From positions 1 to 64,000 of the forward strand of contig NC_084729.1 of NCBI RefSeq assembly GCF_033807575.1: 64,000 nucleotides of DNA, read 5' to 3'. Shown piece by piece: positions 1 through 11,890 of the stretch. The notes beneath the pieces are model-generated. The model saw nothing but the letters and a program-made list of their open reading frames with translations. It was not told the DNA's origin and did no database searches. Position numbers and translations under genes: made by a program. The DNA is from Cydia pomonella (taxonomy: Eukaryota > Arthropoda > Insecta > Lepidoptera > Tortricidae). Every line of letters starts with the position of its first letter. The first letter of the stretch is position 1.

Positions 1-741
1 CCTAAAGAACTTGCGATCGTTACAAAAATAATCATGAAGATAGATTGAGGTATCTACAAAAGTACTTCAGTGAAACAACCGGATCTGATAGATGCTCGCT
101 TATTACTGGTATTTGTACATTACAAGTCGCCTCGCCTGTGTGCGCGCGGACGCACACATGCAAATACACCACATCGATCTTAAGCGAACCGGTAAAATTT
201 TGTAACAATGTTTGCACAAAAGAAAATTGCTCTTAAAAATGCGTAATGTTATTTTTGCTTTGATCGAACTTTGTTACTAATCACTTTTTTACTAAAAAAT
301 ACTAAAAATAATAATTCGGTCATCCACTCGGGCTCAGCGAGCTGCGTTCGGAGAAGAATCTGACTAAACGCCTTGAATTTTAAATGTATAATATCTAGTT
401 TATATTTTAATGGTTTTAATTTTTCTCAAGAAAATTATAATATACAGCTAGAAAGACAACCAATAGCACTTAATTTTTTTATTTATTTGATAAAAGAAGG
501 CAACGAAAAGAATTTTGACCCAAGTGTTCTATTTTTTCCATATTACAATACGTATGTATTACATACAATAATATCCTGGCTTTCCACCAGAGAAGGATCT
601 TCATTCATTCAAGGGAGAGGGAGGGTATGGTGCATGAAGCGTAAGAACCCTTATACATATGAAGCATAAGGACCCTTCTCTTTGGAAAACCACATGTGAT
701 GAAATTGTATCAGAGTAATTAGAAAAAGAGTTAGTACCTAC

Positions 742-1959
742 CTCTGATAGAACCAAGTATGTCTCTGATGACTCCACCGATGTCACCTCCCCCGCCGCCG
801 GTCACGACCCCGCCCCCTCCACCGGTAACCACCCCTCCCCCGCGAACACCCTATAACACAAATAAAAAATACAGTTTTTATACTAAACTCAAATATTTAA
901 AAGAGTAAACCGGAGATCGATTCCAATTTAACAATATGTTATTGTTTTGCTCTGGTGAGCCATTAAATAATCTCAGAAGCAGAATTATTGATAAGTTAAT
1001 TTATTTTCTGAGCTTCAAGGGGTAGACCTCGGCGAACTGATAAAATCGGTTAAATCCTGGGGCCTATTTCGGTATAAACGGTTTTAGACTAATATTATTA
1101 GTCCACGAACTGTCAAGTTGTATGGGTTACCGCTCTAATAATATTAGACTAAGACCGTTTGAAAAATGGGCCCCTGAAAGAAAACTTTGTAGCCACAGTT
1201 AATTTACTGCCATCTTTCAACACATGATTAAAACTTTTAGAATACCATTTGACTTTGATCCTTATTCTTTCACAAATGTGGTAAATTTGTTAAATATCAA
1301 AAAGTGGCGCCATCTAATAGATCAAACGCCAAAGGTATGGCAGTATCGTTTCGAGCGATGGCGCCACAACCTTTAGGTTGTGCCCGGTAAGATGGCGCCA
1401 CTTTTTGATATTTAACAAGTTTAACACATATCGGTGAAAGAATAATAAGGATCAAATCAAATGGCGTTCTAAAAGTTTTAATCACGTGTAGAAAGATGGC
1501 AGTAAATTGATTGTGGCTACAAAATTTTCGTTGACTAGAGAGACACAAAGCGTTTCGTTGTCGAAGCGATAGCGATTGTCACGTGTTGGCGAGGCCAGCT
1601 AGTTGCATGCGCGATGCCGGCCCTATTCGAATACCTGTACACTGTGTACACTCCTTTTTTGAAGAACCCCATAGGTACGGTTAGCCCCTCGAGAATATCC
1701 CGGCAGCGGACCTCATTCCATGGCCACAGCGTTTGCGAGACGAAATTCCTCTTAAGCCGCACAACCATTTAAGTTTTTTAGTACTATTTTTCTTTTACTC
1801 ATAGAACTGTGAATATAACGTAGTCCAATCGCTGTCATCAGACGCCTGTGCTCAGCAGTGGGACACATAGTCTGGTAATAATGACGTAGGAGTTGAGACA
1901 CTTACCCCTCCATGTTCTACGGTGGGTATGGGGGCAGGGCTGGCCGAGGCCGTAGCCAT
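742..1959 (-). CDS. 5' coding exons of a glycine-rich protein gene (partial, runs off left edge)
   Basis: Two consecutive exons on the minus strand can be joined in frame. Exon 1 (1959..1906) follows a T-rich CAG acceptor, opens exactly at ATG and encodes 18 residues rich in Ala, Pro and Ser (MATASASPAPIPTVEHGG), ending at a GTAAGT donor. Exon 2 (850..742) follows a TAG acceptor, is GC-rich and encodes a poly-glycine segment with two GVVTGGGGG-type repeats, then GGDIGGVIRDILGSIR, and ends at GTAGGT in phase 1. The rest would lie left of position 1. Glycine-rich N-termini ahead of a short amphipathic segment occur in calpain and penta-EF-hand proteins. I mention that only as a possibility; the product is not recognised. 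Its GC content contrasts sharply with the AT-rich introns, which supports coding use. Confidence 0.5.
1059..1175. mobile_element. Short palindromic MITE
   Basis: The left arm (GGGGCCTATTT ... AAACGGTTTTAGACTAATATTATTA) is the reverse complement of the right arm (TAATAATATTAGACTAAGACCGTTT ... GGGCCCC). The central loop is about 25 bp and nothing is coded. It lies in the intron between the two glycine-rich exons. Confidence 0.6.
1185..1527. mobile_element. MITE family A, copy 1
   Basis: The terminal inverted repeats read CTTTGTAGCCACAG and, at the other end, GTGGCTACAAAA. Inner arms containing TTACTGCCATCTTTC and AAAAAGTGGCGCCATCT are also inverted, so nearly the whole element folds on itself. 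Further copies of the same family lie at 25932-26313 and 27983-28197. Confidence 0.75.
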
Positions 1960-2365
1960 CTGAAAAAAAAATACAATTCAAACATGCAAAAACTTATCCA
2001 AAAGTACAAAAGCTTAAAAACCGGCGACACAATGGCGGCAGCATTGACGCAACACTTAATAAACGCAGGCTTCGTCAGGTGAACACAAACTCATAATCAG
2101 CTACAGGCTTCCTCGGCTTTCATCGTCGTTCGTCGGGTTTAAATCTTCTCGGGTCAGAGGTGTAGGGTTAGAGCCGGTGTAGCTTTATTTGACGTTCATA
2201 AGCGCATTGTAATATGCCTACTTGAATATTAAACTATCTTTATCTTTGTCACAATACAATACAATACAACGGTAAAATCTGCAACAGGCTTCGTCAACTT
2301 ACTCTAAAGGATACAGTAAAACGCAACGACGAGACATCCGAACGTCATCTTAAATCGTTATCGTT

Positions 2366-2847
2366 CATTGACTTATATCTAAGGACGGGCCTTACCGGCA
2401 CTAAAGGGACCCACTGGCGGTTTAGCATAAGTTGGGTTCTCGCGCGCGCGAGTCCATACTTGAAGTCGCGCTAGATGTACGGAGTCGCGCGCGAGAATGC
2501 AACTCATGCTAGCAGGTCTGACTAACAGTCCGCCGGACGGTATCGGCCTGTCAGTTACAATAAAAAGTTGACAGTTCCGAACAACTGACAGGCCGCTACC
2601 GTCCGGCGGACTGTTAATCAGTGGGTCCCATTAGAATGGTGCTAGTTCAGCGTATCAGTCAGGAATTCGAGCCAATCGTGCAGTCTAACGCAACTAGTTG
2701 CGACCAATCGCACGCGTGATGCGAACTCATCAACCAATCGCGTTGTGGTGTTACACTGCACGATCGGCTCGAATTCGTGTGAGTGACACAGCTGTACTGG
2801 CCCCATTCTTATTGCCCGTAAGGCCCGCCCTTAGATATATGTCAATG
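2366..2847. mobile_element. MITE family B, copy 1, with a second MITE nested inside
   Basis: The ends are inverted copies of CATTGACATATATCTAAGG followed by the CGGGCCTTAC motif. The interior holds a further palindrome around GAATTCGAGCCAATCGTGCA. Compared with copy 2 (6872-7090), this copy is interrupted after GGCACTA by about 225 bp flanked by GGGACCCACTG/CAGTGGGTCCC. That insert is listed separately. Confidence 0.75.
2405..2630. mobile_element. Nested snap-back MITE (GGGACCCACTG ends)
   Basis: Terminal inverted repeats GGGACCCACTG and CAGTGGGTCCC bound the element, with TA at both junctions. Inside are two more inverted repeats. One is around TTCTCGCGCGCGCGA. The other has arms AACAGTCCGCCGGACGGTA and its complement near 2522-2617. 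The empty site is visible in MITE B copy 2, where the flanking bases are continuous. Confidence 0.7.
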
Positions 2848-3904
2848 TTATCATTAATTTTATCATATTTTTTCTCACTTCTTTCTCATTTTAGTGTCAT
2901 TTCTCCATTCCTTTTTAGTGTAGTATTTGTTTATTCCTATAAAGTATGTATGTGTTTTTTGTCTTTTCTTTTTGGTACCTTGTTGTACATGTTTCTCGCA
3001 TTTTCACCCTTTCAAAGTCCCTCGCTTTCTCTTCAAAGGTTGACTGGAATATTCGCCCTTGTACTTAAGAGGGGAAGTATAGGACATACTGGGCCATACA
3101 AAAACAGAAAACTTTTTCTCTTCTCCTTGATTTATATGTTATCGACATAATGAAAAACTAGGCTTATAGTTTTCCTATTTAACAAAATTTTCAAAACAAA
3201 AATAATCAAAAAAAAACCTAGAATATTTTATGCTAAGCGATCGACATCAAAATCAAAGTGATCTATTAAGATTTAGTTAGTGGAAACCGTTTCCTCCCGA
3301 AATGAAATTTCATAGAAGAAATACCGTTATTTCGTTAGGATCGCAAAACTATACTTCCCTCTTTTTTTATTGTTTAGAAACACATACAAAAGTACCATAG
3401 TTAAAAACTACTAAGTACCCCTAAATCGTGGGTTCAAATCTCGGCCCTACCATTTAAAGAGCTCAAAAATGGTTTTTCTATTTCTCAGTGAAACATGTAT
3501 TTCATACAATTTTTATTTTTTATTCTTTGACACTTGGGGAGCCCTTACACCTCCAAATCTTATTAATGGGTATTATCATCTTTCTTAGACCGTGGGGACC
3601 TTACACATCTCAAAACTTAATGTATTAACCGTGGAGACTATACGTCTCTGTAATATTATATCATATACCTGACTTGTTTGGATACATACTATTAGTTATG
3701 TAAACTATAGCATTCGTTTATGAGACTGCTAGCTTAACAGTCCAGACGCGATTGATTTATGTAGTATAAATTTCATTTTGACACTTGGAGAGACTTTACA
3801 CCTCCAAACCTTATGAGTATTAGTACTCTGACATTGGGGACCTTTTACATCCCCAGACTTGTATTTTTAACTATAGAGATTAATACATCTCTGTTGTATT
3901 GTAG
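2848..3904. other. AT-rich region without a recognisable gene
   Basis: I see no supported gene. Short T-rich direct repeats occur, such as variants of GACACTTGGGGAG...CCTTACACCTCCAAA near 3530, 3600, 3780 and 3830. An open frame at 2698-3150 is T-rich, begins inside MITE B and looks incidental. Confidence 0.5.
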
Positions 3905-4190
3905 TAATTGACGACCGTTTGGCCTAGTGGGTAGTGACCCTGCCTACGAAGCTGATGGTCCCGGGTTCAAATCCTGGTAAGGGCATTTATTCGTGTGATG
4001 AGCATGGATATTTGTTCCTGAGTCATGGGTGTTTTCTATGTATTTAAGTATTTATAAATTTTATATATTATATATATCGTTGTCTAAGTACCCTCAACAC
4101 AAGCCTTATTGAGCTTACTGTGGGACTTAGTCAATTTGTGTAATAATGTACTATAATATTTATTATTTATTATTTATAATTATTTATTTC
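3905..4190 (+). mobile_element. tRNA-derived SINE
   Basis: The head is tRNA-like: an A-box (TGGCCTAGTGGG), then an anticodon-arm-like segment, then a B-box in CCGGGTTCAAATCC. It is followed by a tail with GATGAGCATGGATATTTGTT and CTGAGTCATGG, ending in AT-rich repeats. The same family is seen diverged at about 13985. The tRNA part lacks a trailing gene end and is followed by a SINE body, so this is not a functional tRNA gene. Confidence 0.75.
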
Positions 4191-4671
4191 AAGATTATGT
4201 TGTTATGTATTTTTCATGTCACTATATGATGTTACTATAAATGTTGTATTGACTTGTAAAAGAACCCTTGAGGTCTACTTACAGAATCAATTTTTGAATT
4301 TTGAATTTCTAGTAATTCGCGCCGATCTGAAAAAGCACGATTCACCAAAATTTTTTCAATTGAAAAGGCTTATAAACCATAGAATTATATAAAGAGGACT
4401 CATAGACGACTATTAAAAATTCGACGCGAATATATAATTTCAAGATGACGACAGTATTTTTTTTTTTTACTATGGATTTATGTTAAATGGCCTCTCAAAT
4501 GCTAAACTTGATCAAACTAAAAATGAAAAAGTTCTTGATGGTAGCCATTTATTACAATTAACGGATTCATATTAAGCGGCCTTTCAGATCCTCAGTTATC
4601 AGTTTTAGTCACAGTCAGACTAATTATGAACAAATTCAAGACGGCGAACTTTGTCGGGACTCCCTCTGGTC

Positions 4672-4984
4672 GCATAACAACTTTTATCATATTTTTTTAT
4701 CGTCATAACACTTTATGCATACAATTGTAAGTCATAAAAAATCCTTAGTCAGAATTATTCCTGAGCATAACTGGGTTTTTGTCATAAATGAGTTATGTCA
4801 TAATTTTTATAGTCATATATTTAATTCGCATACAAATTTAGGTTAGGTTCGTTAGGTATGCACAAAAAATATATGACAACTGCTATGTATGTCATCAAAT
4901 ATTATTGCTAAAAATGTATGACACAATATAATATGACTTTTAATTTGTATGATGAATGATGATTATGACACAAGTTGTTATGCG
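4672..4984. mobile_element. AT-rich MITE with GTCATAA-type internal motifs
   Basis: The terminal inverted repeats are CGCATAACAACT and AGTTGTTATGCG. The body is very AT-rich and contains many dispersed GTCATAA and TATGAC motifs in both orientations. No coding content. Confidence 0.55.
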
Positions 4985-5264
4985 TATCAAAGATATGACA
5001 AACTTTTATGCAACCCAATATGGACCCAACTTTGTCAATTCTAACAATATGTTTGAGTTGGTAGGATTACAACCATGGCAATTACAACAAGTCAAGCCCT
5101 TCAACGCGGTACTAACCCCCACAAACTTCAAACTCTAAAAGACGATGTCCATTTTTTGTATTAAAAGTTCTTTCGTACTCCCTGCGATCTCAACTCCCTC
5201 ACTCGGACCGGTGGTATACCTACCTAATAATATAATGTTTGATATGCCATCTAAAACGCCCCGA

Positions 5265-5390
5265 TTTCCGCTGACGGCATTTCCACGTTGTATCGCAATG
5301 CTGATACGTTGTGCAAGGAAGCCGCCAGCTCATCGGTCACCGTTACGTCAACGCTAGGACCCCATGGACCTAAACTTTCAATGCAAAATG
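5265..5390 (-). pseudogene. Fragment of a dispersed retroelement-type coding repeat
   Basis: The reverse strand shows pieces of a peptide with GPWGP, then LAQRI and IAIQRGNA-like blocks, broken by frameshifts. Related fragments lie at 6224-6375, 49968-50145 and 56200-56310, so this is a dispersed repeat with a coding origin. The autonomous parent is not identified from this window. Confidence 0.5.
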
Positions 5391-6223
5391 GTACAAAATG
5401 GCTCTACCAAGGCTCTTACATTTATTATTTCAAAATTTCGGCGCTTTCCGCCGCTCCGCCCGCCTTTACATTGGTCCGCTGGAGATGGGACGGTGCCAGT
5501 GTGTCTACGCAGGTAGCATCCCACACTAACATCCGTCCCAAGCTCCAAGGAACTCTTGCCATCATCCCTGATAATACCAGTCGGGTCAAAAGAAATATTA
5601 ATAATTTTTTTTTAAAAGCTTAAAACTTACCAGAGACAAAACAACCAGCACTTTCACCGACATCCTCGCTTCTCAAACTCAAACAGTAAAAGATCCCCTT
5701 TTATATTGCAGTTCAACAAAAGATGCATCTTGTTGTCACAGTTGCGGATAATAGATAATAATATTATTTCAGTTATCGTCTGGTGAAGATTAGTCATGTA
5801 ATAACATGTTTAAATAGTGCAATTTTTTGGTCGTGCGTAATGTTTTGGTCTGTCTTCTTTGACATGTTTTTCTATACCACGTGTACGGGTGGACGCTTGA
5901 CAACTTTATGATACTAAAAGCTCGTAACGCAGTGAAATAATATTAGATTGTTAACCAAGGGATGGAAGGCACCCATCTCTGTCGAGGTAGTTTTATATAG
6001 GCAGAGACTGAAATGGTGCATTTCACTCTACTTGTCATTTGGAATACGACACATGTGCATTCAAAAGAAACACGGCTAAGTATAAACTTCAGTAGTATTT
6101 CTTGAGGATACTTTCAATTAACAATTATTTACAATAACAATATACATAATGGATATATATACAGATGATTACTACAACTAGCTTATATGTAAAATAGGCC
6201 CTTGAGGCATTGTACCGATGATG

Positions 6224-6375
6224 CTGGCGGCATTTCCTCGTTGTATCGCAATACTGATACGTTGTGCGAGGAAGCCGCCAGCTCTTCGGTCACCAGACGT
6301 TTCGCGATTTCTCCAAAAAACTTGTGCGCGCTGGGACCCCATGGACCTTGAGTTTCAACGCCAAATGGTACAAAA
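6224..6375 (-). pseudogene. Second fragment of the same coding repeat
   Basis: On the reverse strand the frame reads FVPFGVETQGPWGPSAHKFF and then, after a one-base shift, FLAQRISIAIQRGNAAS. The first block is also visible at 5390 and 50140. It is an isolated, frameshifted fragment with no start codon or splice sites. Confidence 0.55.
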
Positions 6376-6871
6376 ATAACAATTTCGATAAAAAATATTG
6401 TTTTTGTAATGGGGAGTTAATTTTCAGAATTGAAATTGTACATTAATCCATTTAAAACCAAAACTGTATTGCTTATCATAAAAAAGAGAAATAAAACGTA
6501 CTCAGAAAGTACAGTGCTCTCGAGAAGAAACGTATCAATTTCTGTACACTTTTTAGAACAACAACGACCCACTTTCAGAGAATGATGACAAATGAAAAAC
6601 ATGTATTGTTAGAAAATATAACACTTCATTTTTTTTTCAGTTTCAATACATTTGGGTGTATTGTATATTTTAGAAATGCTGGCAGTTTGAAAACTGTATG
6701 TCAAAGTTTCTATAATTTAAAACCAAGACAAATTTCCTGTTAGAATTGTATACAACTTTCAATGTGCCCTCAGTGACAACGAGATCATACTCGTACCAGG
6801 CTTCGTGTATTATCTTATAATGAAGGCTACTTCTCCTGCGACTGTTTTTGGTAGGTACTATAAATTTAATC

Positions 6872-7090
6872 CATTGACACATTTATCTAAGGTCGGGCCT
6901 TACGGGCACTAAGAATGGTGCTAGTTCAGTGGTGTCACTCACGAATTCAAGCAAATCGTACAGTCTAACGCAACTAGTTGCGACCAATCGCGTTATGGCG
7001 TTAGACTGCACGATTGGCTCGAATTCATGTGCGTGACACCGCTTTACTGGCCCCATTCTTATAAGGCCCGTCCTTAGATATATGTCAATG
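6872..7090. mobile_element. MITE family B, copy 2 (uninterrupted)
   Basis: The ends are inverted copies of CATTGACATATATCTAAGG. An inner palindrome (GAATTCAAGCAAATCGTACA ... its complement) flanks a core with CAACTAGTTGCGACCAATCG. It serves as the empty-site reference for the nested insertion in copy 1. Confidence 0.75.
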
Positions 7091-7878
7091 ATTTAATCGC
7101 TTTCGTATTAAAGTACTGTATTAAATAAAGTTTCAGTAAGACCTAAGTAACGCAGTGGATAAACTAAATATTTATTTCATTTATTAATTGCTATTTAATT
7201 GTTATTTAATCTGCTTTCATTAGATGACGATTTTAATTCAGTTTCTTTATATCTTTTCATGCAAAATTACATATATAGTTTGTGTACAGTATTCACAACG
7301 AGGCGCTTGATGGCCGGCGCTTCTGTCTCCCGGCAACTAGACTTAGCAGGAGACCTTAGTCCATGCCCAAAGGGAGATTACTACTAACTTAAGGGTATTA
7401 AAACATAAGACTAACAATAAAAATACTACTATACAATACAATATAAATACTCTTTATTGAACACCTCAATACAGAAACAATACAAATAATACAGCTCATT
7501 AAGAAGAACCAAACAACAGGCGGTCTAATGGCTAAAAAAACCGGGCAAGTGCGAGTCGGACTCGCGTACGAAGTGTTCAGTACCATTATTTATAAAAACG
7601 GCAAAAAAAATGTTCGTTGTATGGGAGCCCCCCTTAAATATTCATTTTATTCTGTGTTTAGTATTTGTTGTTATAGCGGCAACAGAAATACATCATCTGT
7701 GAAAATTTCAACTGTCTAGCTATCACGGTTCATGAGATACAGCCTGGTGACAGACGGACGGATGCCGCTATAATCGTACTGAGGCGTCTATTTCGCAATC
7801 CGTCGGCGAACTTTTTTATAGCTAGCGGCTCGAGACTATACTAACTTCAAGGATGCGGTACGTGCTGCACAGGACGAA

Positions 7879-8235
7879 GAGTCAGCGCAGCCAGAGACCA
7901 ATACGATGTTAAATTTCAGAGGTAAGTCATTCCACAGAAACCAGTACCATGGCCACGGATACCGAGGATATAGACCATATAGAGGTCTTCCGAATACCTC
8001 AAATCGAGGACATCAACAGTATAGAGGAAATTTCAATGCCTCGACTCGAGGTTACCAACAGTATAGAGGTAACTATAACATGCCTACGTATAACAGATAC
8101 CAGTCCCGCGGCAGCTATGTAAGATCGCGTTCGAATCGCGGTCGAGTTTCTCGTGGTAGGGGACAGGTACTTGCTACGACTCATGTAAACAACGAACTTA
8201 CACAGCCAAGTACGGGTGAGTTTTTTCGTGCCTAA
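7879..8235 (+). pseudogene. Gag C-terminal fragment of the degenerate Gypsy element
   Basis: An open frame starting upstream of the ATG at 7906 encodes NFKDAVRAAQDEE and then a low-complexity Arg/Gly/Tyr-rich tract. The tract contains three degenerate tandem units of the RGxxQYRGNxN type (roughly residues 30-60 after the ATG), followed by an RSRSNRGRVSRGRG stretch. RNA-binding, basic, zinc-knuckle-free Gag tails of this kind are common in insect Gypsy elements. The N-terminal capsid portion is missing. Confidence 0.6.
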
Positions 8236-8610
8236 AGAGCATGTATTAACCTTTGACGATAATATCGGATACGTATTTTTAAACACAACACATAAAGAGT
8301 GTTCGTGGTTAGTCGACACTGGAGCTTCGCTATCAGCTATTAAATCCGAGGCGTTACCGAACATACTATTGTATACAACCAAGACATACCGGTACGCGGT
8401 CTAGGCGGTACTTTACATTCCCATGCATATACGTACATTTCATTACTTACTCCGAATGGCTATTCAATCGAACATAAATTTCATATTTTCGACAATTTAC
8501 CTGTAAAATCAGACGGAATTATCGGGTTCGACTTTTTAAAGATAAATAAAGCTAACATTGACTTAGAAATCTTTCAATTAACATTAAGAAACCAAAACAT
8601 ATCGACAACT
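8223..8610 (+). pseudogene. Aspartic protease region of the degenerate Gypsy element
   Basis: The frame from 8216 shows the protease active-site context WLVDTGASLSAIK and then stops at 8404. A shifted frame continues with a GFDFLKINKANIDL-like segment before joining the RT frame. The D-T-G triad is intact but the frame is interrupted, so this copy is probably non-functional. Confidence 0.65.
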
Positions 8611-9927
8611 GTGCCAATTTACGGTTCGACAAAAGTTAGCCGTGATCATTTATCGATTCCCGCTCGCAGCGAATCTATTCATTATATTAGGTTAGATAAA
8701 ACAATACTAGAGGATTGTGTCGTATGCCCGCAAGAGTTACAGGAAAACGTGCTTCTAGCAGGATTAATAGTAAAACCACGTAACAATGTAATCCCTATTA
8801 AAATTCTAAATGCTAGCCATAACAACATAACAATACCTACATTTCAACCTACATTGTATTCATTAAACGAATACAACATGTGTCAATTCAGCAAGTGCGA
8901 CTCAAGTTCCGTTCGGGCTAAAGAGTTGTTATCGTTATTGAAACTTGACCATTTGCAACATAATGAGCGTGGAAACATTGAAGCTATTTGTTCTAAGTAT
9001 GCTGACATATTTCATCTACCAGGGGATAAACTTACAAGTACTTCTGTGTGCGAACATACGATTAAGGTTAAAGAGAATTGTAGTCCGGTGTATGTAAAAC
9101 CTTATAGGGTGCCTAAGAGTCAACAACAGGAAATACAAAAGCAAATTAAACGAATGATCGATGATGACATAATTGAAGAAACGCGAAGCGAATGGTCTAG
9201 TCCTATTCTATTAGTACCGAAAAAGGGATTGAATAAAGATAAAAAAGAGTGGAGATTAGTAATTGATTACCGTAAATTAAATGAGAAATTAGAAGACGAT
9301 AAATTCCCGCTACCCAATATCACGGAAATATTGGATTCACTTTCTGGTGCCATATACTTTTCACACTTAGACCTCAGCCAATCATATTATCAAGTCAAGC
9401 TTACCCCAGATTGTCGTAAATACACAAGTTTTACCACAAATACAGGCCAATATTCCATGAAAAGATTACCGATGGGCCTGCGCACTAGTGCTAGTACCTT
9501 TTCTAGAGTAATGACAGTAGCTATGTCTGGGTTAAATTTTGAAAAATGTTTCGTGTACCTTGACGACCTTGTAATTTTTGGACGAAATTTAGAGATTCAT
9601 AACAAAAACCTTTTAGATGTTTTTGAAAGGCTAAGACAAGTAAATTTAAAATTAAATCCGACCAAGTGTCAATTCTTAAAAACTGAACTTCTTTACTTGG
9701 GTCACGTGGTTTCAGCAAAAGGTGTTTTACCGGACCCTGAAAAAATTAAAATCGTAAAAAATTACCCAATACCAACAAATGCCGATGAAGTTAGACGGTT
9801 CATAGCATTCTGTAACTACTATAGAAAATTTATAAAACACTTTGCTAATATTACGTTGCCATTAACTAATCTGTGTAAAAAAGGATGTACCTTTCAATTT
9901 CACCCAAGAATGTTATCAAAGTTTTAA
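8611..9927 (+). pseudogene. Reverse transcriptase domain of the degenerate Gypsy element
   Basis: A 438-codon open stretch carries a Gypsy-type RT. In order it shows the WSSPILLVPKK motif, EWRLVIDYRKLNEK, a FSHLDLSQSYYQVKL block with the first catalytic Asp, the RLPMGLRTSAS block, and FVYLDDLVIFG with the catalytic Asp pair (about residues 325-335). It ends in the connection domain at FCNYYRKFIKHF. The RT core looks intact. The frame is lost just before RNase H, with stops downstream, and the first codon here is not a true start. Confidence 0.85.
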
Positions 9928-10530
9928 ACATTTAAAAGATAAACTTATTCCCCCACCTATACTACAAATACTCCGGATTTTAGCGAAGATAAAAATTTTA
10001 TTCTCCAAACAGACGCGTCAGTACAGCTGTAGGATGGTTTTATGTAATTACGATATGAGACCGGTGGCGTACGCCAGTCGACCATTAAATAAAGCTGAAA
10101 AAAAATTACCCGACGATACAAAAGAGTTACTAGCCGTAGTATGGTGGTAAAAATATTTCAGACCATATTTATTCGAAGGAAAATTCACAATCATGACAGA
10201 CCATAAACCACTTATTTACCTTTTTGGGATGAAAGACCCTCAAGTAGGTTATTAAAATTTCGACTACTGTTAGAAGGAGTATGGATTTTAATGTCGGTTA
10301 TGTGAAAGGCAAAGATAATGTAGTTTGCGGACGCATTATCACGTATAGTAATTACTTCTAACGAATTAAAAGAGATGAGTAATCAAATTATGACAGTGGT
10401 AACGAGAGCGCAAGCTAGGAGATTACAATCGGAAAGCGTGCAAAATGATATTCCTAATGTCGACACAAGCAAGCGGCCTGATCAACCGCGTGTTGTAGAG
10501 ATATTAAGAATACCAGAAATGCAGTAGAAA
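9928..10530 (+). pseudogene. RNase H remnant of the degenerate Gypsy element
   Basis: Short pieces in different frames show an LQTDAS-type motif near 10005-10020, ASRPLNKAEK near 10073, and MTDHKPLIYLF near 10195. These are the usual Gypsy RNase H landmarks in the right order, separated by frameshifts. Confidence 0.65.
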
Positions 10531-10689
10531 TGATGTTAGTAAAAGGCGAGAAAGTAAGCAACTTAGAAAAGAAAGGACAATTAATAATAAAAAGAAGGAA
10601 TGTTTCAGTTATGATAAAAATAAAAATATAATATATGTAAATCTCGATTTTAGATTACACTTTACGCGAGTCGAATTTGTAACTAAATT

Positions 10690-11890
10690 GAGTGAGTACT
10701 GTAAAGAAATTGACGTCAAACAAATATGTATTATTAAAAATGATGAAAACGAGCTTTTTTATCAAACGAATAATACAAGAAATAAATAATTGTAAACAGT
10801 GGTCCGGCCCACACGTATGTGTATTAAGAGGAGTAAAAAGAATATACGATGATGACGAAAAAAAATTCATAATTAGTGACTACCATTTACTGCCCACAAG
10901 TGGCCCACGCGGGGGTACGTAGAAGTGATTAACAATATTAAGAGACGTTTCTACTGGCCATCAATAGAAAATGATGTCAGGGATTTCGTGCGAAAGGTGA
11001 GTCTTGTCAAAAATACAAACACTCTCGACATACCGTGGAGCCGATAGGTAGTGACGACTACAGCCTCGGCGGCATTTGATAAGGTATTTTAGATTTAATG
11101 GGACCGATCGATCAGGACGACGAAAATTATAAGTATATACTTACTATTCAGTGTGAGCTGAGCAAATTTGTAGAAGCTTACCCACTTAGAAATAAAGATT
11201 ACGGTAAGTGTAGCACGTAGTTTAGTTAATAATTTTATATTAAGATATGGACCACCCAAGGCGATAGTTACGGACAGGGCACCGAATTCGTCTCGTCTAC
11301 AATGAGTGAGGTATGTAAACTGTTAAAAATAGATAAACTACAATCAACAGCATATCATCATGAAACAATAGGTTCCCTCGAAAATAGTCACAAAAATCTA
11401 GGTTCTTATCTAAGGATACAGTGTAATAAATATCCAGAAACGTGGAGTTATTGGCTTCCATATTGGTGTTTCGCATATAATAACTCAGTACACACAGTAA
11501 CAAAGTACACCCCGTTTGAACTTGTTTTTGGTAAATCATGTGAATTACCTTGTAGAGTAAGAAGTACAATTGAACCACTGTATAACCCTAGTGATTATAG
11601 TTTAGAGTTAAGGTATCGATTACAGACGGCACACAAAGACGCGCGCGAAAAACTTGATAAAGTGTAAACAGCTTAGGAAGTGTACTTACGATACAAAAGT
11701 GAACACAGTGAGTTATAAAAAGGACGATCTCGTCTTAGTGAAAAGTGAAACTGGGTACAAACTCGATACGCTGTACAAAGGACCATATAAAGTGATTAGA
11801 TTAGAAAATCCTAATGTTGTAATTTCTCTCAACGGAAAAGAGGATACTGTTCATATTAATAGAACTAAATTGTTCGTTCCAGACAATTAA
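10690..11890 (+). pseudogene. Integrase region of the degenerate Gypsy element
   Basis: After a disrupted zinc-binding region (remnants of RRFYWP and HxxxH-type sequence around 10925-11050), an LDLMGPI-like block (around 11090) and a TDRAPNS-like block (around 11270) give the first two catalytic Asp positions. The frame 11302-11667 carries the third catalytic region (STAYHHETIGSLENSHKNL), with the Glu next to Asn/Ser. The frame 11654-11890 holds the C-terminal tail with YKGPYKVIRLENPNVV and NRTKLF. There are multiple frame breaks. Confidence 0.75.

Noticed and set aside
2698..3150. 150-codon open frame
   Set aside because: It starts inside a MITE and continues into T-rich sequence encoding mostly Phe/Leu/Ser; no splice or domain evidence.
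3905..3980. Functional tRNA gene
   Set aside because: The A- and B-boxes belong to a SINE with a shared body at other sites; the acceptor-stem ends do not pair convincingly.
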